Positions 8,612 to 16,986 of a stretch of DNA of 52,641 bases are shown here, piece by piece (the stretch's first letter is position 1; each line of letters starts with the position of its first letter). Source of the stretch: an uncultured Acidobacteriota bacterium (lineage in GTDB: Bacteria; Acidobacteriota; CAIWXX01); contig CAIWXX010000045.1 in assembly GCA_903916735.1 (NCBI GenBank), positions 1-52,641 of the forward strand, in the 5' to 3' direction. Below the pieces are notes generated by a model. That model was given only the letters and a program-made list of their open reading frames with translations. It was not told the origin of the DNA and searched no databases. A program made the position numbers and the translations under genes.

Positions 8612-11600
8612 GTGCCGGATGTAAGAGACCGATTCCCGCCGGGAGCTCGGATCCGAGAGTACGAGATTATCGAGCGGATCGCACAGGGCGGGATGGGCGC
8701 CGTTTACAGGGCGCGGCATGTGTACCTGGAGGAGGAGCGGGCGATCAAGGTCATCCGCGCCGGACTCGCCGAGGATGTCACTCCGATTGAAAGATTCATC
8801 CGTGAAGCGAAGATCCTGGTGCGACTGCGGCATCCCAACCTGGTTCAACTCCATGAATTCGGCACGCTGGAAGACGGATCATTCTTCATGGTGATGGAGT
8901 TTTGCAGTGGCGAGAGTGTCGCACAGCGGCTCCAGCGTGTCCAGCGACTTCCGATTGAACCGACAATCGCAATCGTTCGCGAAACGGCCCTTGGGCTCCA
9001 GGCCGCCCACGCCCAGGGAGTTGTTCACCGGGATATCGCCCCTGACAACCTGATCCTCGTCAAGGCCGAAGGCGATCGGGAAATCACCAAGATCATTGAT
9101 TTCGGGATCGCGAAGCCCGTCGCCGAAGATCTGCAGCAGCAACAAACCCTTGCTACCGGCTTCTTCATCGGGAAACCGCAATACTGCAGCCCTGAACAAT
9201 GCGGGATGCTGGAGCGGGGAGAGCACATCGATCACCGTTCCGACATCTACTCACTCGGCGTGACCTTCTATCAAATGTTAACCGGCAAGCTGCCCTTCAT
9301 CGCCGATAGCCCCTACGCACTCCTGCTCAAGCACGTGAACGAAGCGCCTCCCGCTCCCTCTTCCCACTTCCCCGAAGGACAGTTCCCGGCGGAACTGGAC
9401 CGTATTATCCTTCGCACTCTGGCCAAGAAACGCATCGACCGCTATTCCTCGATGGAAGATCTGCTGGCGGATCTCGACGAGTACTCTCCCCCCGCCGAAG
9501 CCAAGCCGAAGCCCAAAGCTATACTCACCGGCCTTCGCCCTGGAACCCTTTTCGCTGAGCGATATCGTATTGAGCGCCAGCTCGGAAAAGGAACACTCGG
9601 CGCGAATTTCCTGGCGATGGACACCCTCGTGGGCATTCCTGTGGTTCTAACGGTCCTGGATCCCAAAATTGCAGGCCATCAGCAGGTTATGGAGCAACTG
9701 ACAAAGGATGTGAACCTCACTCGCACCGTGACGCATCCAAATATCTGCCGTGTCTATGACCTCTACCGGCACGAGAACCTCGCCTACCTCACCATGGATT
9801 TCATCGATGGCCGCACGCTGAACGCCGTCTTACGCTCCGAAGGCGCCCTCCCCCTTCCTGTCGCTCTACCGATCATCCGGCAGATCACGGAAGCCTTGCA
9901 CGCACTCCACCAGGCCGGGCTGACTCATAGCGCTCTCAGTCCGCAGAATATCGTCATCGATGATCACCGCCGGGTATTCCTCATGGATGTCGCATTGACA
10001 CATGCCATCGCGGAGTGTCGCACAACCAAGGATGGAGCAGCCGCTGGTGATGCCAATTACAAGGCGCCGGAATTGCACGAAGGGAAAGATCCGGACCCTC
10101 GCTCAGACCTCTATTCACTTGGTGTGATCATGTTTCACATGCTCACCGGCCAGCCACCATTTGTGGCAGCTGATCCGATTAAGACAGCTGTCATGCACTT
10201 GCAATCAGTCCCGCCAAAGCCGTCCAGTATCAAACCTGATGTTCCGCTGGAACTCGACAGGATCATTCTGCAGCTTCTCAGCAAGGACACGGCCGGCAGA
10301 CCTGGGAGCGCCGAGGAAGTGCTGCGGGAGTTGGATGCGCTGGCTGTTCCGGCCGAGGTGGGAGATGCCAGCCGCGAAGTGCTGGTCCACAGGATGATGA
10401 TGGAAGGCCGGTATTCCCATGCCGCCAAGATTCTCAGTTCGTTGATCGAAACGGATCCGGGAAATGCTCAGTGGAAAAAATTGCTGGATACGGCTCTCAC
10501 CGAAAAGGCTTCGAAGGATGTTCGTCGAGCGAAACGCCTCATTAGAGAGAAGCAGTTCAAGCAGGCCGATATTTTCCTGGCTCGCATCGGAGCCGCCCGC
10601 ATTCCCGGCGCCCGCGTCAGCGCTCAGGTGAAAAAACTCCGAGAACAACTCGATCAGGAGATCAATGCCGCCGTCGATTTGTATTGCAATGAGGCTGAAC
10701 AAGGGCTGAAATCGGGCAACAAGACTGAGGCACTTTGCAGTCTGGAAGCTGCATTGGAAATCAAAGCCGTCGACCCGCGACTGGAAAAATTGAAAAGCAG
10801 AATCAACCAGCTCAAGCAGGCGCCCTCCTCGGCAGATGCAGACCTCAAGCTCACGCCTCATGACACGCTCACGCATGACCTCGAAGAAGCGGCCCGGCTT
10901 CAGCGTGACGAGAGATTACAGACGGCTCTGGAGAAGATTATTTCAATTCTGGAGCGTGACCCTGAGAATGAGAGAGCCCACGAATTGGAAATCAGCATCA
11001 GAGTATCGATTGAGGAGAAGGAGCTTTCACGGATCCTCGCGGAGCTTGTCGGAGCCGCGATCGGACTCTTGACTTCGGAAAGAGGCAACGAGTTGCCGGA
11101 GGCTTTGAAAGCCCTGCATTCGAGCGCCGCCGATACCAGTTATGAGCGCGATGTCGAAGTTCTCCATGCGGATTTACAGGCGTTTTCTGAAATGATCAGC
11201 ACCAGTCGCTACCAGGAAGCATTGACATTCGTCCGAGAGATGTCGATGAGACACAGGCTCATCCGACCGCATGAGAGGGTTCTCTGTGACTATGCCACGA
11301 AACTCCTTGAAGGTCATCAGACGCTTGTGTTCAGCGCGTCGCTGTCAGAAGGCATCCAGGCATTCCAGCAAAAGCGGTGGGAAGCCGCACGCACGTTTTT
11401 CGGAGAGGCACTCCAGGTCCGACCCGATGACCAATCGGCACAGCAGTACCTGACTGAAGCAGAGGGAAAACTGGACAATGCGACACGGATTCAGAAAAGG
11501 CTCCGCTCGACACTGTACCAGTTAGAACTGGCGGCGAACATGCAGAGCTGGGATGAAGTGCTGCGCCTTTGCGCCAAAGCCCTGGAACCCGAGTTCGCCG

Positions 11601-12556
11601 AATGCATGGCGGCGAAGGAGGTGCAACAGATTCGCCAATCAGAGGATCGAGCCCGCACCGGTCGAATCCAAACAGCCAGCATGCGTGCAGCACAATTGAC
11701 GGCCGAAGGCAATCTGCTGGGGGCGCGAGAGTTCTACAGAAAAATCCTCGAATGGGTCCCTCAAAGTCCACTCGCATTGGCTGGTATCCACGATGTCGAG
11801 ACCATGCTGCAAAGCGCGTTTCGCTCAAGCCTTGAGACGGGTGAGCGGTTTGCTCAGGAGGAGCAGTGGGAAGAAGCACTGACGTCCATCAAAGAGGCCT
11901 TGGCCATAGAGCCTCACGACAAGAGTGTTCAGAAAAAAATCGCGGAAATCCACGGCCGCCTCGATGCTGAAAGAAAGGCTCGAGATCTCTTTCGTAAGAA
12001 TGCGATTGCCGGCCGCAAACTGTTTGCGGGTGGAAATGTCGATGCTATCCAGAAGGCGCTATTTGAGTGTGAAAGATGCATCTCCGATCATGCACATCTG
12101 GATGATTTGCGGATCGAGCTCGGCGCTCTTCGCGAAGATGCGCAGAAAAATATCGAAAGAGAGAAGACGAAACTGAAACTCATAGAAGGAGTCATCGCAT
12201 CAGCGCGGAATCTCCGAGCAACCGGCGAGCTCGAAATAGCCCTCGAAAAACTCCTCGACCTCTTGAAGGCCATACCCAATCATCCCGACGCGCTCGCATT
12301 GAAGACTGAAATCCAAAATCAGATCAATCAAGAGAGGAAATGCCGGCAACAATTCGTGGACGACTCGCAGCGATGCAGCCGATTGATCCTGACCGGAGAT
12401 CTCGATGGGGCTCAGAAGGCCTTTCTTTCCTGCCAGGAATCTCTACCGCTCGGAATGGGACGACTCAATGATCTGAGCATCGAACTGGCGGCCCTCGAAG
12501 GCGATCTCCACGAAGCCACCGGCAAGAAAAAAAAGCAGCGCCAGCCTGACCTCTGA
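8612..12556 (+). CDS. Tandem Ser/Thr protein kinase - pseudokinase with long TPR-like helical tail
   Basis: A 1314-residue soluble protein starting at GTG 8612. Kinase 1 (about 14-290) looks active: glycine loop IAQGGMGAVY, beta-3 Lys46 (AIKVI), HRD with Asp141 (VVHRDIAPDN), DFG at 163-165, and SPEQ plus DIYSLG. The usual Lys after HRD-L is Ala, a variant seen in other bacterial kinases. Kinase 2 (about 313-580) keeps the fold (LGKGTLGANF, YKAPEL, DLYSLGVIMFHML). It has lost key residues: beta-3 Lys is Thr347 (VVLTVL), HRD is HSA (Ala441) and DFG is DVA (459-461). It should be a catalytically dead regulator. Residues about 590-1314 are alpha-helical with repeated TPR-like patterns (ALEIKAVDP, ALQVRPDDQSAQQYL, ALAIEPHDKSVQKKI). 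There is no transmembrane segment, unlike many PknB-type kinases. No partner phosphatase or FHA gene lies nearby. Confidence 0.93.
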   Translation: MPDVRDRFPPGARIREYEIIERIAQGGMGAVYRARHVYLEEERAIKVIRAGLAEDVTPIERFIREAKILVRLRHPNLVQLHEFGTLEDGSFFMVMEFCSGESVAQRLQRVQRLPIEPTIAIVRETALGLQAAHAQGVVHRDIAPDNLILVKAEGDREITKIIDFGIAKPVAEDLQQQQTLATGFFIGKPQYCSPEQCGMLERGEHIDHRSDIYSLGVTFYQMLTGKLPFIADSPYALLLKHVNEAPPAPSSHFPEGQFPAELDRIILRTLAKKRIDRYSSMEDLLADLDEYSPPAEAKPKPKAILTGLRPGTLFAERYRIERQLGKGTLGANFLAMDTLVGIPVVLTVLDPKIAGHQQVMEQLTKDVNLTRTVTHPNICRVYDLYRHENLAYLTMDFIDGRTLNAVLRSEGALPLPVALPIIRQITEALHALHQAGLTHSALSPQNIVIDDHRRVFLMDVALTHAIAECRTTKDGAAAGDANYKAPELHEGKDPDPRSDLYSLGVIMFHMLTGQPPFVAADPIKTAVMHLQSVPPKPSSIKPDVPLELDRIILQLLSKDTAGRPGSAEEVLRELDALAVPAEVGDASREVLVHRMMMEGRYSHAAKILSSLIETDPGNAQWKKLLDTALTEKASKDVRRAKRLIREKQFKQADIFLARIGAARIPGARVSAQVKKLREQLDQEINAAVDLYCNEAEQGLKSGNKTEALCSLEAALEIKAVDPRLEKLKSRINQLKQAPSSADADLKLTPHDTLTHDLEEAARLQRDERLQTALEKIISILERDPENERAHELEISIRVSIEEKELSRILAELVGAAIGLLTSERGNELPEALKALHSSAADTSYERDVEVLHADLQAFSEMISTSRYQEALTFVREMSMRHRLIRPHERVLCDYATKLLEGHQTLVFSASLSEGIQAFQQKRWEAARTFFGEALQVRPDDQSAQQYLTEAEGKLDNATRIQKRLRSTLYQLELAANMQSWDEVLRLCAKALEPEFAECMAAKEVQQIRQSEDRARTGRIQTASMRAAQLTAEGNLLGAREFYRKILEWVPQSPLALAGIHDVETMLQSAFRSSLETGERFAQEEQWEEALTSIKEALAIEPHDKSVQKKIAEIHGRLDAERKARDLFRKNAIAGRKLFAGGNVDAIQKALFECERCISDHAHLDDLRIELGALREDAQKNIEREKTKLKLIEGVIASARNLRATGELEIALEKLLDLLKAIPNHPDALALKTEIQNQINQERKCRQQFVDDSQRCSRLILTGDLDGAQKAFLSCQESLPLGMGRLNDLSIELAALEGDLHEATGKKKKQRQPDL

Positions 12557-12866
12557 AACGCAACGACGGCGATATTTTCTCGACAATACTCACCACCGTA
12601 GATCAAATCGCCGATGATCTCACGATATTAAACAACTCCCTGGCGTCTCATCCTGGGCATGGCAGGGCAATGTGAGCGGATGCAATGAGAGGCCACGCCA
12701 CCATCTTGGATCATGGCGCCATCGGATCTTTTCCCTGCATCGATCCGGAAAATTGTATAATTCAATCATGCGTTATGAATGGATCGCTCTTCCTTCTCCG
12801 GCTGTCCTATGTCGACAGAGCATTTTTTGAATTCAAAAGCAATCAACAAGCGAAAGGAGAAAACAC
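12557..12866. other. Intergenic region ahead of tpx
   Basis: About 310 bases with no gene. The only notable element is a perfect TATAAT at 12756-12761, about 105 bases before the tpx start, with only a weak match to a -35 box 17-19 bases upstream; it is a candidate tpx promoter. No terminator for the kinase gene is apparent. Confidence 0.4.
12756..12761 (+). promoter_or_regulatory. Candidate -10 box for tpx
   Basis: Perfect TATAAT in an otherwise unremarkable stretch; the -35 region (around 12731-12738, TTCCCTGC) is poor. This suggests either an activator-dependent promoter or chance. Confidence 0.35.
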
Positions 12867-13376
12867 ATGGAACGTAAAGGAGTCGTCACATTCAAGGGGA
12901 ATCCATTGACCCTGGTTGGGCCTCAGATTCACATCGGAGATAAAGCACCCGATTTTTCGGTCTTATCAAATGCGCTGGAGCCTGTCTCGCTGAAAAACTA
13001 CGAAGGCAAGATCAAAGTCATCAGCGTCACACCATCTCTTGATACGCCCGTCTGCGATGCTCAAGCGCGTCGATTCAACAAGGAAGCCGCCGGTCTCTCG
13101 CCCGACGTCGCCGTTCTCAACATCAGCATGGATCTGCCTTTTGCCGCAGCGCGTTTCTGCGCATCGGCCGGAATCGATCGCGTCGCCACGCTCTCTGATC
13201 ATCGTGATGCCTCTTTCGGCAACGCTTTTGGCGTCTTGATCAAGGAACTCCGCCTCCTGGCTCGCGCCGTTTTCATCCTGGATCGCCAGAACGTTGTTCG
13301 CCATATCGAGATCGTGCCTGAAGTGGCGCACGAACCCACCTATGAAAAAGCAATCGAGGCGCTCAAGAAAGTCTGA
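12867..13376 (+). CDS. tpx: Thiol peroxidase (Tpx, atypical 2-Cys peroxiredoxin)
   Basis: A 169-residue enzyme of normal Tpx length (E. coli 168). It reduces hydrogen and alkyl peroxides at the expense of thioredoxin in the cytoplasm or periplasm; no signal peptide is seen. The peroxidatic Cys63 is in TPSLDTPVCDAQARRFN and the resolving Cys98 in MDLPFAAARFCASAG, the spacing expected for Tpx. The N-terminus (VTFKGNPLTLVGPQIHIGDK) and GDKAPDF also match. AAAGGAGA lies 7-8 nt before the ATG. The gene is monocistronic: a good terminator follows within 20 bases, and the next gene converges. Confidence 0.95.
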   Translation: MERKGVVTFKGNPLTLVGPQIHIGDKAPDFSVLSNALEPVSLKNYEGKIKVISVTPSLDTPVCDAQARRFNKEAAGLSPDVAVLNISMDLPFAAARFCASAGIDRVATLSDHRDASFGNAFGVLIKELRLLARAVFILDRQNVVRHIEIVPEVAHEPTYEKAIEALKKV

Positions 13377-13395
13377 TTGACTTTCTTGCCTCAGA

Positions 13396-13419
13396 GGGCC
13401 GGGGAACGCCGGCCCTTTT
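13396..13419 (+). terminator. Rho-independent terminator of tpx
   Basis: GGGCCGG (13396-13402), a 6-nt loop, CCGGCCC (13409-13415) and a TTTT run: a perfect 7-bp GC stem directly downstream of the tpx stop. Confidence 0.85.
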
Positions 13420-13474
13420 CATTTCTCTTCTCGGGCGTCACGGAGCCATCCGTGCATGCCGCGCGGGATCCGGC

Positions 13475-14857
13475 TCAGTGCAGTAGCACTCTCTCAATAC
13501 TCTGCCCATCTTTCCGGCGTGCATCAGCCCATTTCAGCAGTAATGAGAAAACGAAACCGCAGAGGCCCAGGCCGATGAACATGAGCATCGTGGATGAATA
13601 ATCGATGATGCTCTCGCCGGCGGCATTGACGGTCGTATGAGCGTCGGCGATCTTGCCGGCAAGATAGGGGAACAGCATGAGTCCGACATTCTGTACATAA
13701 CCAACCGCACCGAAGGCAGTTCCAAGACGGCTTTCAGGCACCATCATCGGAATGGCCGCCCAGAGGGCAGCCGGAACAAGCGACAGGGCAATACCGACGA
13801 CGAAGATCGGCACAACAGGGGCGAAATGAGTGTAGCCGAGCAGCCAGTGCGAAGGGATCAGCAGAAGCGAGCCGATGACCATCAAGGTCGCCCGCTTGCC
13901 CTTGTGATCGACGAACCATCCGAAGATCGGAGTGAAGATCATTGTGCCGAGAATCAGAGCCGATGTATACATCCCCGCCTTCTCGACGGCGTAACCGAAT
14001 TTTTGGACCAGAATATCCGGAGCATACGCTTGGAATGGAAAGACGGCCGAGTAGAAAGTCACGCAGAGGAGGGAGATAAACCAGAAGGATACATCGAAGC
14101 TGAAAGCTTCCCGCAGGACGAACTTTTCCTCTGGAGCGCCGACTCCGGTTCTGTTCATGCCGGGCGCTCCAGGGTGCCCGATCGCCGATTTCTCCAGCAT
14201 CAGATAAATAAAGAAGGTCCCGAACCCGGCCAGCATGATGACAGCGGCAAACCAGAGCGATCCCCGCAGCCCGAACCAGCGAGCTGCTGGAGCCTGGATA
14301 TTGAGAGCGAGAAAGGTACCAAGGCGCATGATCGTGAGGTTAAGCCCGTAAGCAAACGCCAGTTCCTTGCCTTTGAACCAGCGAGCCAGCACCTTGTTGT
14401 TGACGACTAGAATCGCTTCCGCTCCAACCCCATAGATCATTCGCCCGAGCAGCATGATCTTGAGGGTCGTGCTGGCCTGTGGAAAGAAAGCTGTGTGCAA
14501 CCATGGATCAAGTGGCCCGAGCAGTCTCGGCAGGCCATGCCATGCCCCTAGCGCTGTCAGTGCGGCTCCGAGGAAACAGAGAAAGCCGTAGAAAATACCG
14601 GAGACCTTGAGGCCCAGCCAATCGACAAGAACGCCGGCAAACAGGAGCATCAGAAAAAAAACGTTGGCAACCGCATAGAACGAGAAAAGCAAGCCGTATT
14701 CAGAGCCGGTGAAGCCGAGCTCCTGTTTGATGAGCGTGCCGAGTGGAGTGATCGAGTCGTAGATGTAGTACTGAGCAAAGCAGATCAAGCTCATGATCAC
14801 GAGCACCAGCCAGCGATATACGGGCGAAAGTCCTCTTTTTGGTTCGTTGGAATCCAT
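13475..14857 (-). CDS. Major facilitator superfamily transporter
   Basis: A 460-residue protein with about 12 hydrophobic helices and the loop 2-3 type motif FAGVLVDWLGLK plus a second-half equivalent FGWFVDHKGKRATL. The two six-helix halves are separated by a hydrophilic loop around residues 220-245. The ATG at 14857 is the sensible start: it lies 4 nt after the stop of the REC-GGDEF gene, so it is translationally coupled to it; upstream codons in the same frame only read through that gene antisense of its true frame. The wording of TM1-2 (SLICFAQYYIYDSITPLGTL; YGLLFSFYAVANVFFLMLLF) recalls MFSD1-like or oxalate/formate-type carriers, but the substrate cannot be assigned. Its place at the end of a chemosensory operon may mean that it moves a compound linked to the sensed signal (inference). 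Confidence 0.85.
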   Translation of the reverse strand: MDSNEPKRGLSPVYRWLVLVIMSLICFAQYYIYDSITPLGTLIKQELGFTGSEYGLLFSFYAVANVFFLMLLFAGVLVDWLGLKVSGIFYGFLCFLGAALTALGAWHGLPRLLGPLDPWLHTAFFPQASTTLKIMLLGRMIYGVGAEAILVVNNKVLARWFKGKELAFAYGLNLTIMRLGTFLALNIQAPAARWFGLRGSLWFAAVIMLAGFGTFFIYLMLEKSAIGHPGAPGMNRTGVGAPEEKFVLREAFSFDVSFWFISLLCVTFYSAVFPFQAYAPDILVQKFGYAVEKAGMYTSALILGTMIFTPIFGWFVDHKGKRATLMVIGSLLLIPSHWLLGYTHFAPVVPIFVVGIALSLVPAALWAAIPMMVPESRLGTAFGAVGYVQNVGLMLFPYLAGKIADAHTTVNAAGESIIDYSSTMLMFIGLGLCGFVFSLLLKWADARRKDGQSIERVLLH

Positions 14858-14861
14858 CAGC

Positions 14862-15788
14862 CTATGAGTCTCCCTTCTTGACTTTGGATATGCAGACCTG
14901 ATTCCGGCCGCTCTTTTTTGCTTCATAGAGGGCATCGTCGGCCTGCCTGACAAGTTCATCAGAATCGGATGGCTCAGCCACAAAACAGTCGGAGATCCCG
15001 ATGCTGATGGTGACGGGCACGAGTGTTCCTTCTTTTTCAATACGCATAATTTCGCAGTTTTTGCGGAGTTTCTCAGCGAGTGTAGCGCCGCTTTCCATGG
15101 ACGTCGCCGGGCAAAGCACAACGAACTCCTCCCCGCCGTATCGCGCCGCCAAATCCACCTTCCGGATGTTGCTTTTAAGGATTCCCGCGACCTCCTTGAG
15201 AACATAGTCGCCGAAAGGATGGCCGTAAGTGTCATTGATTCTCTTGAAGCGGTCGATATCGAGCATGATCAAGCAGAGGTTCTGCTTGTAACGATGCGTC
15301 CGCTCAAATTCGATTCGCATCGTCTCATTGAAGCTCCGCCGATTGGCAAGTTGCGTGAGTTCGTCAATCGTCGAGATGAGCTCCAGGTGGTTGACGAGCC
15401 GATGCAGTTGATCCTGAAGTTCTTTTATCCGAAGCATGGACTTAACGCGGGCCAGAAGCTCATGAACATCGAATGGCTTCGTGAGATAATCATCCGCGCC
15501 CATCTCGAACCCTTTTATCTTGCTCGCCGTGTCCCCCTGGTTTGTCAGTAGTATAACCGGCGTAAAGACAGTCCCTGAATACTGTTTGATTTCGCGGCAG
15601 AGTGTCAGCCCATCCTTCTTGGGCAGGACGATATCCAGCAGAACGAGATCCGGTTTTTCAGAGATGAATATCTGCCAACCCTCTTCCCCGTCCGCTGCGC
15701 CAAGAGCCGTATGACCTCCGCCACGGAGTGCAAACTGGACCTTCATCGATTGGGTCGCACTGTCTTCGACGAGAAGTATCTTTCCCAT
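14862..15788 (-). CDS. REC-GGDEF response regulator, diguanylate cyclase (WspR/PleD-like)
   Basis: 308 residues. The receiver domain (1-122) has the acidic pair Glu8-Asp9, phospho-acceptor Asp52 (LVLLDIVLPKKDG), Thr82 and Lys104 (YLTKPF). A coiled linker (120-140) leads to the cyclase domain (about 140-302) with the active-site GGEEF at 218-222, the substrate motifs DIDRFKRINDTYGH, and an intact inhibitory site R-K-V-D (209-212) five residues upstream. It should make c-di-GMP from two GTP when phosphorylated and be product-inhibited. Its position 15 nt after cheB in a CheA-hybrid operon matches wspR, so the kinase CheA is its likely phosphodonor. The stop is followed by the MFS gene after 4 nt. 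Confidence 0.95.
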   Translation of the reverse strand: MGKILLVEDSATQSMKVQFALRGGGHTALGAADGEEGWQIFISEKPDLVLLDIVLPKKDGLTLCREIKQYSGTVFTPVILLTNQGDTASKIKGFEMGADDYLTKPFDVHELLARVKSMLRIKELQDQLHRLVNHLELISTIDELTQLANRRSFNETMRIEFERTHRYKQNLCLIMLDIDRFKRINDTYGHPFGDYVLKEVAGILKSNIRKVDLAARYGGEEFVVLCPATSMESGATLAEKLRKNCEIMRIEKEGTLVPVTISIGISDCFVAEPSDSDELVRQADDALYEAKKSGRNQVCISKVKKGDS

Positions 15789-15803
15789 TCTTCTTCACCC
15801 GGT

Positions 15804-16829
15804 TCATGAAAGCGCATCGACGAGAGCCTGTGCCATCTCATCGATTCTTAAGACACGATCGGCTGCTCCGGATTGAATAGCTCGCTGTGGCATCCCGAAA
15901 ACAATCGATGTGGATTCATCCTGCACCATTGTTTTCCCGCCCATTGATTTGATACGCGACAAGCCGCTGACGCCATCGTTCCCCATCCCGGTAAGAAGGA
16001 CGGCCAGCGACATCGGCCCGTAGGAGTCGGCAACGGCATTGAACAGGTAGTTGATCGACGGCCGAGCGCCTTCTATTTCAGCGCCTTCTTTCAAGCCGAC
16101 CCGGCCGTCGCTCGTCACTCCCGTGTGAACGCTTTCAGCAGCGATATAGATGGTACCGGCGTGCAGGAGCTCGCCGTGCTCGGCCACTTTGATCGGGTTC
16201 GGCGAGCTGACCGACAGCCATTCAGCCATGCCACCGATGAACCCGGGAGTCATATGTTGCGCAACGACAATCGGGACTGGAAACCGTGCGGGAAGGCGTG
16301 TGAAAATGGCATGTAGCGCACCCGGGCCTCCGGTTGAAGACCCGATGGCCACGATGCGAACTCGATAGGAAGCCGCCGCCATCGTATGGAGTGAGATCGG
16401 GGTGGGCAGGCGAGTGACCGTCTTTCTCCGAGTCACCTTCAGGCCGGACATCAACCTGACCTTCGTCAAAAGCGCGGCCTTGATTGATTCGTAGTCCTCC
16501 CCGACTTTAGGTTTGATCGCGATGCTCAATGCACCGGCCTGAATGGCATCGAACGCAAGCTTATCGGCGTGAGATTGAATCGCGCTGGACATGATCAGAA
16601 TCGGGGTGGGCCACGTTTCCATGATCTTGCGTGTGGCGTCGACCCCGTTCATTTCCGGCATCATGATGTCCATGGTGATGATATCTGGTTTCAATTTTTC
16701 GGCGAGATACAAAGCCTCCTTGCCATCCCTGGCGTAACCGACAACCTGAATATCCGTCTCGTGCGAAAAAACCTCGATCAATATGCGTCTTACAACCGAC
16801 GAATCGTCAACAATGAGGATCTTGATCAT
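15804..16829 (-). CDS. cheB: CheB chemoreceptor methylesterase / glutamine deamidase (WspF-like)
   Basis: 341 residues, normal CheB length. The receiver domain (1-125) has Asp8-Asp9, phospho-acceptor Asp54 (ITMDIMMPEMNG) and Lys107. The esterase domain (about 155-340) carries the catalytic triad Ser165 (IGSSTGGPGAL), His192 (VAQHMTPGF) and Asp285 (TGMGNDGVSGL). It removes methyl groups from receptor glutamates and so resets the chemoreceptor encoded at 19.6-21.3 kb. In Wsp systems loss of this enzyme locks the pathway on. It lies downstream of cheA after a 157-base gap, and 15 nt before the diguanylate cyclase gene. Confidence 0.95.
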   Translation of the reverse strand: MIKILIVDDSSVVRRILIEVFSHETDIQVVGYARDGKEALYLAEKLKPDIITMDIMMPEMNGVDATRKIMETWPTPILIMSSAIQSHADKLAFDAIQAGALSIAIKPKVGEDYESIKAALLTKVRLMSGLKVTRRKTVTRLPTPISLHTMAAASYRVRIVAIGSSTGGPGALHAIFTRLPARFPVPIVVAQHMTPGFIGGMAEWLSVSSPNPIKVAEHGELLHAGTIYIAAESVHTGVTSDGRVGLKEGAEIEGARPSINYLFNAVADSYGPMSLAVLLTGMGNDGVSGLSRIKSMGGKTMVQDESTSIVFGMPQRAIQSGAADRVLRIDEMAQALVDALS

Positions 16830-16986
16830 CCGCTTTACCTTGACCTGTCACAGGTGAAAAACGCCGAGTAACGGCTCCCAGCGTGGCTTTGTGCAAATGA
16901 CTTTCTCGCGCTCCCTTTTCATATTCATGCCGCAATTTCGTTGATAACGTATACTCGTTCCAGCCCGCATCGCAACAGTTTTCTAG

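Noticed and set aside
13637-14410. 257-codon plus-strand frame
   Set aside because: Shadow of the MFS transporter; its charged, repetitive sequence is typical of antisense translation of membrane helices.
14858-15235. N-terminal extension of the MFS transporter frame
   Set aside because: The codons upstream of 14857 lie inside the REC-GGDEF gene and give arginine-rich, non-family sequence; ATG 14857 starts a normal transporter and lies 4 nt after the previous stop.
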